Origin: Scatophagus argus
Taxonomy: Eukaryota > Chordata > Actinopteri > Scatophagidae
Assembly: GCF_020382885.2 (NCBI RefSeq)
Contig: NC_058502.1
Span: 9,309,501 to 9,373,500, forward strand
Length of the DNA stretch: 64,000 nucleotides
Direction: 5' to 3'
Below, piece after piece: positions 1 to 12,381 of the stretch; position 1 is the first letter of the stretch, and each line of letters starts with the position of its first letter. Below the pieces are notes generated by a model. That model was not told where the DNA came from. It was given only the letters and a program-made list of their open reading frames with translations, and did not search any database. A program made the position numbers and the translations under genes.

Positions 1-93
1 CCTGATTTAATCAAACTAAAACCAGTATAATTCAGAGTCAGATGGTGCAGAAATAATGAAGGGAGAGGGAGGGAATAAACTTTTATTGAATAC

Positions 94-2355
94 CTCTGCT
101 TTCGCTCCTCCCCCTTGTGGTGCTGGAGCCTGCAAAGAAAGTAGACAGGAAAAAAAGGGAAAAAAACATAAATATACACACAGACATAACATGAGGATAC
201 AGCTGGAAAAATACTGACTAATAGGACGGTATATATTACCATACAGCTGTCATTCTCACTTACAATAGATCCCATAATCTTTGCGAGTGAATTCTGGAGA
301 GGAATTAGCACTGGAACTTCCTAGAATAAAACACAATAGCAGCAGAAATGTTAACTGCACCCTCATGCAGGATGATTTCCTTCTCTTTTCAAGCTTCTCT
401 TTCAGGCACCGCTGATGCCAACTGTGCAGCGCTTGTTTTCATGAACAGGATCTCACCATCATAACCTCGTGAGCGACTGGATACGGTCTTCCTCTCCCGG
501 AAAGCTGGCGACAGGCCCCCTGATGAGCCAGCAGTCTGCGCTCTCCTGGCACCACCCGACGAGCTGGACCTGACCTTTGACACCGAGCTCACAATGTAAC
601 TGCTGCTGCCTCCTACTCCTCCTCCTCCTCCTCCACCTCCGTTTCCGTATCCTTCTCCATCTAGGTAGCTCCCCCCTCCATCGCCTCCTCCCGAGGAGTC
701 TCCCCCTAGATAAACCCCTGAGGAGGAGCTGTAGCTGCCGGAGGTCACACCTACAGAGGCTGGAGGGATGATGCATGCAAGTTATTTTTGATTTCCCGCA
801 GCTGAATCATGTCCACAGTGTGAATAAATAAACAGGAATATGCTTGAGTCACATGAACCTTCACGTGGACTGTGCCTAAGTACTTCTACTCACTTACTTC
901 TACTTTGCATGGGTATTTCCATTTAATGCTTTATTTTATACTTCTGCTCGACTACATTTCAGGGCAAAATATTGTGTGTTTTACTGGACTGAATCCATTG
1001 GACAGCTTCAGCTACTTTACCAATATTTTTCATACAAAACATGCAATGAGAGTACGGTGCATTAGTATGATTAAACTAATAAGCAGTATAATAAGTAGTT
1101 CCAAATAATGATCAAACATTATTTTACGGGGTTCATTATTTGCTGACCATTTTCTATAATTTCCATAAAATTTAGCACAGTTCTGTAGACATGTTCTGGC
1201 ACAGTTATTAGTTGTGTCAATAAGCAAAACTGGTCAATTAAAACCAAGTAAATGTTGATTTATTAATGTAAACTTTTCATATGTTAAACTTTATGCTTCC
1301 TGCAGACTAATTTCACATTTGTGTACTTTCACCTGACTTAACTGACTTTACCAATAACCAATTATGAGGTTATCGGACTAATTCATTAATAAACTAACTG
1401 GGCCCGTTGGTAGTTCATACTATAAAAGCAAAGCATCATATATTATAAGCTTTAAATAAATTCTGTATGGAAACTCTTTTGATTATAACTTGAGTTGTAG
1501 TAAGTCAAATAAATGTAGTGGAGTACAAGTACATCCATCCATCCCTCCTTTTACTATACCGCTTATCCTTCAGGATCGCGGGGGGCTGGAGCCTATCCCA
1601 GCTAGTACAAGTACATCAAATGTGTAAATAGGAGCAGTACCTGAGTAAATGTACTTGCATTCAGTCTCTGGGTATGTATAAAATAAAATGTTATCGAACA
1701 AACTCAACCAACTACAACGATACCGATCTGCAACACTCATGGGTGTCATTTCTGCATTCAGTACTTTAACTTGTGATAAATTCTGCAGATAACGTTCACA
1801 TTTTTTTACTTTAGTAAAAGCAGGGCTTGCAGTGTATTTCTAAACCTACTGGCAAAACTAATATGAGAACTTCCCCCATCCCTGCCTGGAAGTGCTTAAA
1901 AACTGCAAGTGATGTGAAATGATACACAAAACCCAGAAATCGAAATCTTTCTGCTCGGGGTGGAAAACATTCAGCATCTCAAGCCTTGCAGGAACTCATA
2001 GCCACAACTTCCCAATTTTGGGGCATGAGTGGAAATTTGCTCTCACATGAGGAGAAATACGTTCCACTGCTGTTCTGGGTTAAGACATTCTTCTCCAGGC
2101 CCAGCCCTCCAGCACCGCTGGACATATTCCTGTGATTTGATCCACTGGTTCCCTCTAGCAACAAGAAGACACACAGCAAAACAACGAGAAGCTGTTACTC
2201 ATCGGGTACTTCCTTTGGAACTGCTCCGCTATAATTACTGTATTATGCATTTGGTTTACTGTAGATAATAAAAGGAAATATGAGTGGGAGAAAGAGACAC
2301 TCACTTGGTGGTAGAGAAGTCAGGATGGTTGTGGAGGTTACAGATTCCGTCACAA
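94..2355 (-). CDS. col17a1: Collagen alpha-1(XVII) chain, N-terminal cytoplasmic exons (partial)
   Basis: Collagen XVII (BP180) is a type II transmembrane hemidesmosome protein; its N-terminal intracellular head binds plectin, integrin beta-4 and BP230. Four minus-strand exons are visible, 5' to 3': 2305-2355, 2047-2154, 457-750 and 94-129. Each has AG/GT borders and all join in phase 1. They encode VTESVTSTTILTSLPP, then GTSGSNHRNM...GLGLEKNVLTQNSSGTY, then a Ser/Gly-rich block followed by FRERKTVSSRSRGYDG, then SSTTRGRSESR. These line up in order with the mammalian COL17A1 head (TSLPPKGGTS, LEKQSLTHGSSGY, FERKTHVTRHAYEG, SSTRGRSQTRE). Collagenous and membrane parts lie off the left edge. 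The exon with the start Met should be above 2355 and was not found. Which teleost paralogue this is (a or b) cannot be told. The neighbour sfr1 is also the human neighbour, which supports the call. Confidence 0.85.
866..1680. repeat. Interspersed 'acttgagtaa'-type teleost repeat inside a col17a1 intron
   Basis: The stretch at 866-1010 (cttctactcacttacttc, ctactttgcatgggtatttc, cgactacatttcagggcaaa) resembles a widespread fish repeat. An inversely oriented counterpart at about 1500-1680 contains aaataaatgtagtggagtac. The two inverted arms around an AT-rich core suggest a non-autonomous DNA element or two nested insertions. The family assignment is from memory. Confidence 0.45.
1528..1605 (+). 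repeat. Short interspersed 'ccatccatcc...cgcttatcc' fish repeat
   Basis: The segment has catccatccatccctcc followed by taccgcttatcc, a G-run (cgggggg) and ctggagcctatcccagct. This is a very common fish repeat module. A second truncated copy lies near 23590-23640 in a cfap43 intron. It is nested in or beside the larger repeat here. Confidence 0.6.
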
Positions 2356-5300
2356 CTGATTGCAGACAAAAAAGAAAGAAAGTTACAAAAGCTGCTCTGT
2401 GTGCACTTAATGGGATTTATATACAGCAAACTACGTCATCCTGACTTCTACATGTTAATCCCAGTTGGCGAGTGTTCACTGGAGTGTCGCATAACCGGCA
2501 TGGTGATGACTTTTCTGCTCCTACAGTTGAATTATTGTGACTTTGATTGATAGACAGTGTTGACTGAGTTCTCGCCACAGTTAGCAACCCTCCAACATAG
2601 GGTTCATAAGCAATAACTAAGCAATTCAAAGGATGATATATCATTTTATAGTAAAACTTTATTTTAAAGTTGCCAAGTGGGTGTTAATCTTCCTCCTGCA
2701 GGACAGTTGCTAGTAGCTCTTCGGTTCATCATGATAAGGATTTAGTGGACCTTCTTGAACCACAATCAGTTTATTATCAATTTGTGAACATTTACAAGTA
2801 GAGGTTAATGGATTATTACTATTAGAAGAACCCATCTAGTGATGAAAAACTTTTGCTGATGACTTATTAGAGAGTGGCAACCTAAAAGTGCATTATCACT
2901 GGCTTATAATTGGCTTATAATCTTCTTAATTCTTCTTCGTCTTAATTATAATTTGAGTGGGCCTTTGAGCTTTGTAAATCATTTATTAACTATTAATCAA
3001 GGCTGCAACCTGTAAACCCTTTATAGAAGGTTTCTAATTAGAAAGTGGTACTAAAATATATGAATGCTAAGTGTAATCAAGTCTTTCTGTTCAGGTAGTT
3101 TAGTCTGATTCAACTTCATGTTTGTTTTTGTCAATTTAATAGATTCTTGTCAAAATGAAAAATAACAAATCACATATTGCAGGTGAGATAAACAATTCAA
3201 ATTAAAAGTACAACAGTCTTATATCAGTCTTTTCTCACAGGACAAACCCAACACCCACTTGAGATTTCAGAGCTTTCAGTCATTTCTCAAGGCTTTTATT
3301 TATATAGAGTTTGTTCAGTTGTCATGGAGACGGTTTAGTTTTCATCATGAGACATAACTATGGAATAAAGGGTAAATCATCTCCTCAGAATGAAATTTCA
3401 AAATTTCAAGTGGAAGTGTTTAATCGTTTTTTTTTTTTTTTTACTGCTATTTCCAAAGTTAACTTTCAATCTCAAAAACATATTTATGTAGTTGTGTAAT
3501 TTGCTCACATTAATCCACTCTGTGCTAATCCCTTTAGAGATAATTAAACTCTGCTTAACATAAGCAACATTGTGTAACTCAGGTCATGTTTACACTAAAC
3601 TGGGCGCAGATAATTAATACTAATAACAAACTTCTTCCACTGGGAGGCATTTTTTTCTCCAATCTTTGTTCTGGATTCAGTTACAGATAATGTCAATTCC
3701 ATTTCAGATTCATCCTGCCTCCTCGCTCCTGTCCTCTTCCTCCTCTTCCTCCTCCTCCTGCCTTTTAGGGACTTCTGTCTGTATCGGGGTCAAGGCTAAA
3801 AACCCAGAGGTGATCGTGCTTTTGCTGCCATTGCTCTCTGACGTTGTAACTGTTACAAAAAGATCTCGCAGAAACCAAATCGATGGATAAAAACCGTCTT
3901 AAAAGTCACTTGCTTTGGCTTTTTTTGTGATATTTATTTTGCTTATTGCGTCCAAACTGCATTTTTGTTTCTGTCTCTTAATTATTTTTTTTCACTTTCT
4001 TTTTTCTCTTCTATAAAACACTTTGTACCCTCAAGATTAAAAAGTGATATATATGTATATGTACTGCACATACAAAAAGTTTCTAACAAAACAAAGGAAA
4101 GAGTAAGGGGTCAACAGAATGGCTGATCATATGTTTGTCCTAGTTGGCGTCAAACATATAATCAGAAGTTTCTTGACCTCGTGTCAAAAGTCATTAGGCG
4201 ACGATGAGCTGTGCTTTGACATTCAGCTATAACTAGTGGAGGAAAACCCGGAGGATGACTTACACCCTGAGCGAGAGGAACAGAAGTGGAAACCCGAGAC
4301 CAGTAAAGGCATGCCTTGATGTTATTGATAGTAAGCCCCCCAAAGGAGAGACAAAAGCATCACCCAAGAAAAGTAAGTCCATAAGTGTCTACGGATCTGC
4401 AAACACAGACTTACGCAACACCAATCTGTCATTAAGCTTCCATGTGAGGATTCACATTTTAATATCTCTCGTCACAGTGAGGTCTGTGGAAATGGGGACA
4501 TTGGTTTCGGCTTTTCCGCTGAGATCTTTGAATTATATGATCCTGATGTGCGAATAAGGTGTCTTGTGTGTGCGTGTGTGTGATTTGTGTGAATCAACCC
4601 TTTAACTTGCGTTTCTATGGTGGCTTCGTGTTAGAACTTCGCAAATAAATTCAGAAATCTCACCCTTTTCTTGTGACACGCCTCCTGAGAAGTCCATCTG
4701 TCTCGTTAACTCGTCCATTCCATTTTATCTGGTGAGATGATGATAAAATGTTGACCGCAGTTGTGCATATCCTGTGCCAACTGTTGTTTAAAGTGTGTTT
4801 ATTTCTTGAATTGTAACTGTGGGATAAACGGCATTTTAGCAAACATTTCATGGGAATAATGTCCATTTGGGTTAAAGGGCAAACCGCTTGTGTCTGATGT
4901 TTACTGAATCAGTCTGAAACTTCATGCCGGAGAACACAGACAGACATCATCACATGATCGTAATTTTAAAAACACACTCCAGTGTTTCTGTAGATCACTT
5001 GCACACCCTGCTTTTAATGAACCCGACAGGCAGAAGCTCAGAAGCTCTGCGGATCAGGTAGACAACACACTCATCTCTCTGTGCTGTATTTCAAAACAAA
5101 TAACTTTCCAGACCCATTTAAATCTTACGTGATTAGCGTATACCACAAGAGAGGCCCCAGAAGCCACAACACATCATCTATAGATTTCAATGTTTCTTTG
5201 TATTCACTTTGTGTCTTTGACGACCAAACTAACAAAAGAACAAAAAGAGGCCACTGGATCACTGCACAGCTCTGAAAGTCCATCCTCTCACCACACCCTG

Positions 5301-8300
5301 CCAGCCAGGGACATTTAACAGCATGTGCTTCATGTTCTGCACACTTTCATTTGCTATTTAGGAATTAAAAAGCAGAAATGATCCCTTTTTTCACAGCCTA
5401 AGTGACTGAAATCCTAATTTTGAGTGTGTTAAGTGCTATAACCATCAAAGTTTCCCTCTGAAAAAAGTGAAATATGAGTGAAAGTCAATTAATCCAGAAT
5501 TTCACAACACATCCACCAATTCTTTTCAGTAATGCTTGTCCAACTCTCTCTGTTACAGCCTCTTACTGACTTGACCAGCAATTATAAAAGGCTGATGTCA
5601 CATAAAGCTGGCGCTACAGCTTGGCCAGGTCCTGCAGTATATTTAGAGGGATGTAAATAGCACAGCAAAAGTACGTGTAAAACTATCCTGAGATCACCGT
5701 AACAGACTAATTATATAGATACCACCAGAAGAAAAATGATCCCAAAAAAGCCCCCTACCGGATTTGACAGACAAGTTTAGAAGTTATTGCTTATTTCTTA
5801 TAGGAATATGAAGGACTTTGCGCATTTCCATCCTACAAAACCAACAAATCCAAACTGTTAAAAGCCAAACTTGACAGCCCATCACCAAAGTCCCAGAGTG
5901 CAGTTGTTAGTGCAGAAATGCAACAGCCAGGTGGGAAGAAAAACCCGCACAATCCAGCATACACAACTTTTTTTTTTTTTTTTTTTCCAAACAAAGAAAG
6001 TCTCCTATTCGCTATTAAAACCCATACCTTCAGCCAGAATCGGACAACGTTCAATCAAATCCCGATTCCTCTCGAGATGGACCGACCGATCCACGGGAGG
6101 GAATAACGTGTTTGTATGAAGTTGACGCGTCGTGGTGGGATGTTCTTAAAGTCCTCGGTCCTTTTGTGCCTTATTCGCTCAACTTTCCCAGGCAAGTCAA
6201 AACAGTGATTTGGGCACCGGTCCCAGCCGCGCCCATCAGCGCTGGAGTTGGCAGGCAGGTGTAGCAGACGGCACGAAAAGCTGAAGAAAGTAAAATAAAA
6301 AAAAAAAGAAGAAAAAATCAGCGCCTGAGGGAACCAATTAAGTTGGCTGAGACAGACAGTCGACTGTGAAAAAGAAAAGTGATGAACTCCTCCTGCTGCT
6401 CTTGCTGCTGCTTTAGTCACCACTAAATTCTAAAGTGGCAAAGTTTTCGGGGGAGGTGGATAGGAGTGATTTGGGAGGTGGGATTTTTTTTTCCCTGTTC
6501 TTTTTCTTTCTTTTTTTCCGTGGACTGTGGGAGTGCAACTATCTCAGGGTCTGCTGCTCTATTCTGTGCAGCAAATGCAGCCCTGTTTCAGCTGGAACAC
6601 ATCTGGTGCACACACACTGGAAGTGGAAACAGAACATTTAGTGTATATGGTTTCAGTCGCTATGCTATTACATAACCAAACAGCATTTTACCACAAATAA
6701 ACACTTTCTTTTAGGTAAAAACAGCATGCAAGTCTCAAAATACTTATTAAAGAAATTTCAACTGACTCCCACGTCTTTGCACAGCGGGAGGTTCGTCATG
6801 CTTGTGCAGCTGCTGAAGCATCAGTTTTCCTGTTTATTACTGAGATTAGGGCTCATGATGGTTTTCATGTGACACTGAAGATGCAGCAGCAGCAGCAGAC
6901 TGTTTCCACCACAAGCACAGTCCCAGATGAGCCGTTTTAACTGTATGATCATAATAAAAGCTCCCTATCCGTTCATTTGATTTCTGCAATTCTGAGCCAA
7001 ATTGGATGCTTTATTCCTCCACTGGCAGCCGCAAGCGCCAGTAGGATCCTTCACCCACCACACCCTGTGTAGACATCCACCCACCCTGCATGACTCACAC
7101 GGAGCATGACTCCAATCTCAAAATGATGGAAAACAAATGGCCCCAAGGATAGTGTAACGGAGGGGGAGCTGCTCCCCTCACATCTGTATGAGAGCTTGAA
7201 TAATGCTGTATCTAACGGAAAGGGGCTGGTTTAACATAACAGAACCCAGGGTGGAGAAAAAAAATGTAGAAACAGGAGCTGACTGGCTTGTTCAGCCTTT
7301 CTGGCTGAAACACTTTCGTGGTTGTGTTGAGGATAACAGCTCTCCAGATGAGGGCACATTACTTCTCTGGAACATGGGGGGAGGCAGTTTCAAAAGTGTC
7401 CAAATTAGGCAAGATTAGAGTTCAAAAGAAGTACATTACAAGGCAAAGAACTTAGTCGGTCCAGGTTTCTCAAGGTTAAGTGACACGTTAAGGATTCACA
7501 GAGAAGGTGACAGTGTGGTGTCAAAAAGAAAACCTCAAGTTTTCCTCAGGTGAACCAGAAAACATCACTCATGTGTTACATTACAAGGACTGATGGATTA
7601 GATGGCTTATATTGTTTCCCCGCTGTGGGTTGTGAAGGAATCACAGCGTCTGGTGAAATCTCCTACAGGCCAGTCAGGCAGCATTTATTTATTATGAACT
7701 ACAAATGATAATATATGGGAAAACTCTGCAAACCGACTTTGGCTGACGTTCTAAAGATAAGACTGACTGCGGTTCGTCTTTTCATGGATTTCACACTTTG
7801 TTCAAAGCAAAACTGGTAAATCTCTTCTCAGAAAGAACAGCACAGAGAATAAATTCCAGGAAGGCGGCACTCTTTGTGTGTGGTCGGACAAAAGAGAGGC
7901 AGCTCAAGCACTTCACTGGATTTTATCTGTGTTTATGTACCTGGATTCTTGGCTTAGAGAAAGTGATACTGAGCAACTGACAAGAGAAACGGGAGAGAAA
8001 CTGACAATTTATTTTCAGCCTCTTCCCGGCTGATTTTGGCCTTTTTCAAATTCTCACCTACCAACTTGTATATACACTTTGTTAATATTTGTTCAGCTTT
8101 TTTGTTACTGTTTTTAGCTGCATGACCATAGTCTTCTTATATGGATTCACATATTTGGCCAATAAACTGATTCTGAGTCAAATAGAAAACTCAGCTTGAG
8201 CTAAAACAGTAGGATTATGTCCACTGACAGAAAAATAATTAGCAATTACTGTTATAATCCCTTCAGGTTATAATCAATCAATCAATTAAACAGACAATCA

Positions 8301-8317
8301 GTCTTTAAAGGAAAAAT

Positions 8318-8555
8318 CCCCAAAATTCACCAGTTCACTCCATCTTCTAAATTGTGAGGACTTGCAGTTTGCTTCGTCTAATGAAATAGCAAACTAATCT
8401 TTAGGTTTTTAAGTGTTGGGGGGAATAAAAAAGAAATTTTCAGCAAACATTTGATGAGCTATTTTTTGTTTGTTTGTTTGTTTCAATTTTTATAAATTTA
8501 ATGATTAACTGGCTAATCCAGAAAGTAATCATTAGATTCACAAAAATAATCGCCA
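8318..8555 (-). repeat. Interspersed teleost repeat ('gattaatc' family), copy 1
   Basis: The order of motifs (cagtttgcttcgtcta, taatctttaggtttttaagtg, then aatgattaactggctaatcc and caaaaataatcg) matches a common fish repeat. Two more diverged copies in the other orientation appear at about 17125-17265 and 35145-35300. Assignment is by remembered consensus, so borders are approximate. Confidence 0.45.
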
Positions 8556-8891
8556 CACTAAAGCTTTATGTAACAAATATGAATAGAAAGAGAACAAAAT
8601 GAGCACAGAGAGAAGAACTTGCTCGATGTGTCATAATGTAAAATGTTTTTTCCAAAATGGAAAGACTATTATTTCTCAGAGGAGTGCAAGTTTTGATTAA
8701 CAACCACAGTCAAAGTGCATTATTTCATCATTAGTTGTTATCACTCTTTTGGCAGTGAGACCAAACACGCCTCATTCGGGACGATATCTCTAAATGTGCA
8801 ATAACCACAACCATCCAACTATGACAACAATTCAATAGGCTACAGGTCAAACTGACAATTCAAAAGCACTTTAATATTCTAAGTTACTCAC

Positions 8892-8957
8892 ACAAGATGT
8901 TCTGTCGAGCCACAGTAGGAAAACCATAAGTGTAAAACACTGGAGGCTGGATTCCAT
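8892..8957 (-). CDS. Candidate signal-peptide first exon of an unknown secreted or membrane protein
   Basis: On the minus strand an ATG in a strong context (AAAATGG) opens a 22-codon frame, MESSLQCFTLMVFLLWL followed by DRTSC. It has the shape of a cleavable signal peptide and ends exactly at a consensus donor (TGT|GTGAGT). No matching downstream exon was identified. A short open stretch near 7005-7055 minus (reading SYWRLRLPVEE then stop, next to AATAAA) could be a last exon, but nothing links the two. This could be chance. I do not recognise the protein. Confidence 0.18.
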
Positions 8958-10924
8958 TTTGCTCCTTCGTTTTCAGGGTCTTTGAAAGGTTCTCGCTGAC
9001 TCAAGGTCATGATGTACTGGGATGCTTGAATTGAAAGAACAGGGCCATTAGTTAGTTATTAGTGACACCTGTTCTTTACCTTCCTTCAAATGGAAGACAA
9101 GTAAAAAAGTCAGGTACTTGATGCACTTGGTGTTAAGCTGTGAGAACAACGTCAACGTCAACATCGTCTAGAAGCAGCTGAGGCTAACAGTTTAGCGGTC
9201 TAGTGAATGGATTATGTGATGTAGGAAATGACGAACGAAGACCTACTAATAACGAGGCCCTCCTGAGACATGTTGTAAAATTACAGAGTTCACAATATAT
9301 TGACTTATCAAGCACTGAAAACTGAGCTTCCTCCACCAGTTTTAAAAATTCTAGAAACACGTCACAACTCATGAACCCGGAGCTTTCAGAAAATTTCTAC
9401 CTTCATAAGGACTCTTCTCTTGAACAAGATTAATACAACCCCAAACGAAGGCACCGTGTGACACATAAAAATATCTGCTGTGCAAAAGGTCTATCATACC
9501 AGGCCAAAAGTGGCCTAAAAAGCTGCAGATTCACTACATATCAGTTTGTTTTATCAGTATGATCATTTGCATGTTTGTCATTCATTTGCACCCATGGAAA
9601 ACAACATCATCAAAGCAAGTCTTGCATTAGTAAGTAATTTTGTGGCTGTGCCATGCAGATGGGCCTCGTGCCACCATTTAGAAAACATGGGAAGTCTGGA
9701 AGATAAGGAAGTGCTTGCAGACAAGACACTGGCACCACATGAAAGGGAAATCTTCAGTACACAGAGATAGCAGAGTATCACCTGGAAATCGCAATAACCT
9801 ACTGACCCACAATACCAAACACCTTTTCAGCCAAACACATAACAGTCAGATCTTCTCCATTAAAAAAGGAACTTAAGAAAAACAGTTGATGTCAAGAATC
9901 TGCAATATTTAACAAAGAATTTAAAACAATCTGTGCTGCTTCCTCACAGGAGACACAATATATTCCTCAACTACAAGAACAAACCATATCAGATATGAAG
10001 GAGACAACATCATCTTACTTATGTTCCACATGTGCATCTTGAGGAGAACTAATGCACTGCACAAACATCATATAATGCACTCACATATGTGAGTGCATGG
10101 CATTCGCTAAAAGAGCTTGCATTCTCACTCAGCCTCTCACATAGCCTCTGGATTCACTGCTATAACAACAACATAAAGAGCATGCACAATATTTGATGTT
10201 GGCTATTCAAAAGTAAGAAAGAACAGAAAATGGTCTCCTGACTCACACATAGTAATTATATTGAACCCTCAGCCCTGCAAGATTCATCCATATAAAATGT
10301 TAAAAATCCCCATTCCCTCGGGTGTGTAACATTAGACTGTCAACTACTGATGTTCAAGTCAGGGCAGGATCACGTTTTAATTCACACCTTTCTCCTTACG
10401 GCTACAGAAAAACACACACATTAAAAAGCAGGATAACACAAGAAGCACAAGTCTCAAAACAGTTTCAAATTGTATGAGTTTCAAGTAAATCCTTTAATAG
10501 AGATGAATGCACTGATGAGAAGAGCTGAATCACAAAATGACTCAAACCTGGTAACCAGGGTAACCAAGTAACAGTGTTTCAACACTAAAGCCTTTTGACA
10601 AGCTCACAAAGAATTCACTTTGTCCGTGTTAATTTTAACTTCCTTTCAGCATTTTATGTTGTTAAAATGTATGGTATAGTGGGTCTGCTTTTAATGCTAC
10701 TAAACAAGCCAATACTTTGTTATTGTAATAAGCAAATAACATACCTGTAGGGATTTTTTGTGGGAAAAAAAAAGAAAAGTATGTAAAATGAGTCTTGTGG
10801 ACATGATTTGGACTATGAGGACTGACAGGGAAATACTGGGCTTTTAAAATTGCTACAGAAGAGCAGAACTTGCTGTTAGAAACAGAAAGCTTCTCCTGTT
10901 AGAGAGTCTCTGGTTGGGGGGAAC

Positions 10925-11248
10925 CTATTTAGCCGGAAATGACTACAGTTCCCAAGAGCCTCTTCCGCATCGCGTCATCAAATTCCGTCCAATCGCTGCC
11001 TTTGGAGGTTTTCTTGATCCGCAAAAATGAGGAAAAACAGAGAAATCTGCATTAGCTATTACAGTTTAGTGATTTAGCTGGCGTTCTTGATCGAGTTCAT
11101 CAATACGTTTGGTTACATGCGGGTGTTATTTTCGTCTTTCGTGTTTGTTACGGGGTAACTATTTGATTAACGTTAACGTTAGCTCGTACTTGTTAGGCTA
11201 ACATAGTCACCCTGACGTTAGCTCACATGAGTGAGAGAAGTTTAATCG
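10925..11248 (+). promoter_or_regulatory. sfr1 promoter with ZNF143-type, ETS and CCAAT motifs
   Basis: Just upstream of sfr1, 10942-10954 reads actacagttccca, which fits the ZNF143/THAP11 motif ACTACAnnTCCCA typical of housekeeping promoters. An ETS core (ccggaaat, 10933-10940) lies beside it and a CCAAT box at 10989-10993. No TATA box is evident. The transcription start is probably in about 11000-11100, but that is inference. Confidence 0.5.
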
Positions 11249-12145
11249 ATGGAGATCACTCCTAAAGCAGCCAAACAAAAACCGGTGTATTCACCTTGTA
11301 ATTCAGTGGAGTCAAGCCCCTGTCAAATTAAAGAGGAAAAGGTAGGCCGAAGTGCACGTTAGCAAAGTAATATCACGTCAAAGTGATTCACCGTCACATT
11401 TGCTTAGAGATGATACAATGTACCATTACCATACCAATGATGTACCACTATTAAGATACCGTGTTCATTCGTTGTCTTTTCTGCAGCATCATCAGAAGCT
11501 GAGTTCGTCTCTGAAGGAGAGGCTAAAGAGATCAAGGCGCTCCTTCACCTCGCCCTTTTCTGTGGCTAAACGTCTTTGTGTTGATGATGAAGAGGAGGAG
11601 GAGGAGGAGGAGGATGGCCGACAAGTTTCAGCAGATTCTCGTGAGACAATTAATAACCCTCCACTGATCATTCCCAACGTAGATGTAAACAGAAATGAGG
11701 CGAGGTCGTGGAGTGAAAGGTTTTGTGGACGCATTCCCAATCCAACAGGTCCTCCTTTAGAAGACTTTACACAACAACGAGACCAACTGAAGAAAGAGGT
11801 TAAAGACAAGGCGGAGACACTGCGCAGACTCAAGATGGTTCAAATGTACAGGACCAAGGTACCAGCTACTTTTAAGTTGTCTTAATTGCTCCTAACATGA
11901 ACATAATGGGATTTAAGAGATCATTCTTTATGACACATTCCTGCCTGTCTCCCTAGAATGATTTAACACAGCTCCAGACCTTGATTGACAAGTGGCGGAG
12001 ATGTGCTCAGGCTGCGCTGTATGAGCTCCAGTCAGATGTCCCCATACGTGGAGGAAAAGCCAGCCTGTCAGAGCTTATTGACCTCTTTGGTCTGGATGAT
12101 GGCATTTTACACTTTGACCGCGCAGAGGAAGACTTCACTACCTAA
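11249..12145 (+). CDS. sfr1: Swi5-dependent recombination DNA repair protein 1 (SFR1/MEI5 homologue)
   Basis: SFR1 pairs with SWI5 in the nucleus and stimulates RAD51 filament function in homologous recombination. Three exons: 11249-11341 (ATG at 11249), 11487-11858 and 11957-12145 (TAA). All junctions are phase 0 with clear GT/AG sites and the product is 217 aa. Seen in the protein: N-terminal MEITPKAAKQKPVYSP, a basic Ser/Arg stretch (about 41-60), an acidic run at about 64-74 encoded by GAG/GAA repeats, a predicted coiled coil (about 124-155), and a conserved C-terminal block (LIDKWRRCAQAALYELQ...LIDLFGLDDGILHF) diagnostic of the family. Length is close to the mammalian protein (about 245 aa). 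It is convergent with cfap43, the stop codons being 236 bp apart. The same neighbours occur in human. Confidence 0.93.
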
Positions 12146-12330
12146 TGAATATGCCTCATAAAACACATATATCATTTGTTTTATCGGTGCACAAAAATAC
12201 TACAGAGGAACAATCCTACTCAAAGTATAAGTGTTAACTAAGTGTTGTTGCTGATAAACCGTTTTCAGCTGTTGTAAAGTTGTACGTTTGTAAATTGCAT
12301 GTTTAGTTAACGTGCACAAAGAGAAATGTA

Positions 12331-12336
12331 AATAAA
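12331..12336 (+). terminator. sfr1 polyadenylation signal
   Basis: AATAAA lies 186 nt after the sfr1 stop and about 45 nt before the cfap43 stop on the other strand, so the two 3' ends lie close together and may overlap. Confidence 0.7.
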
Positions 12337-12381
12337 ACCTGTGTTATCTGTTGAAGAGATTCCTTTTTTTTTTTTTTTTGT

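Larger units (their letters stand above)
2356..10920. other. Gene-poor interval between col17a1 and sfr1
   Basis: About 8.5 kb with no conserved protein recognised. It should hold the first exon and promoter of col17a1 (minus) but I could not place them. Contents seen: T-rich tracts (3427-3442, 5970-5987), a GC-richer patch near 6200-6260, a repeat copy at 8318-8555, a GTTT run near 8469, a candidate minus-strand signal-peptide exon at 8892-8957, and a weak plus-strand open stretch at 4255-4372 ending in a good splice donor. Other open frames here are short and low in complexity. Confidence 0.6.

Noticed and set aside
7005-7080. Possible last exon on the minus strand (SYWRLRLPVEE, stop, AATAAA)
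   Set aside because: Too short, and no splice-linked partner except the weak leader at 8892-8957.
10560-10572. Second X-box-like site, gtaaccaagtaac
   Set aside because: It fits the RFX consensus but lies about 690 bp upstream of sfr1, which is not a ciliary gene, inside a local gtaacca duplication.
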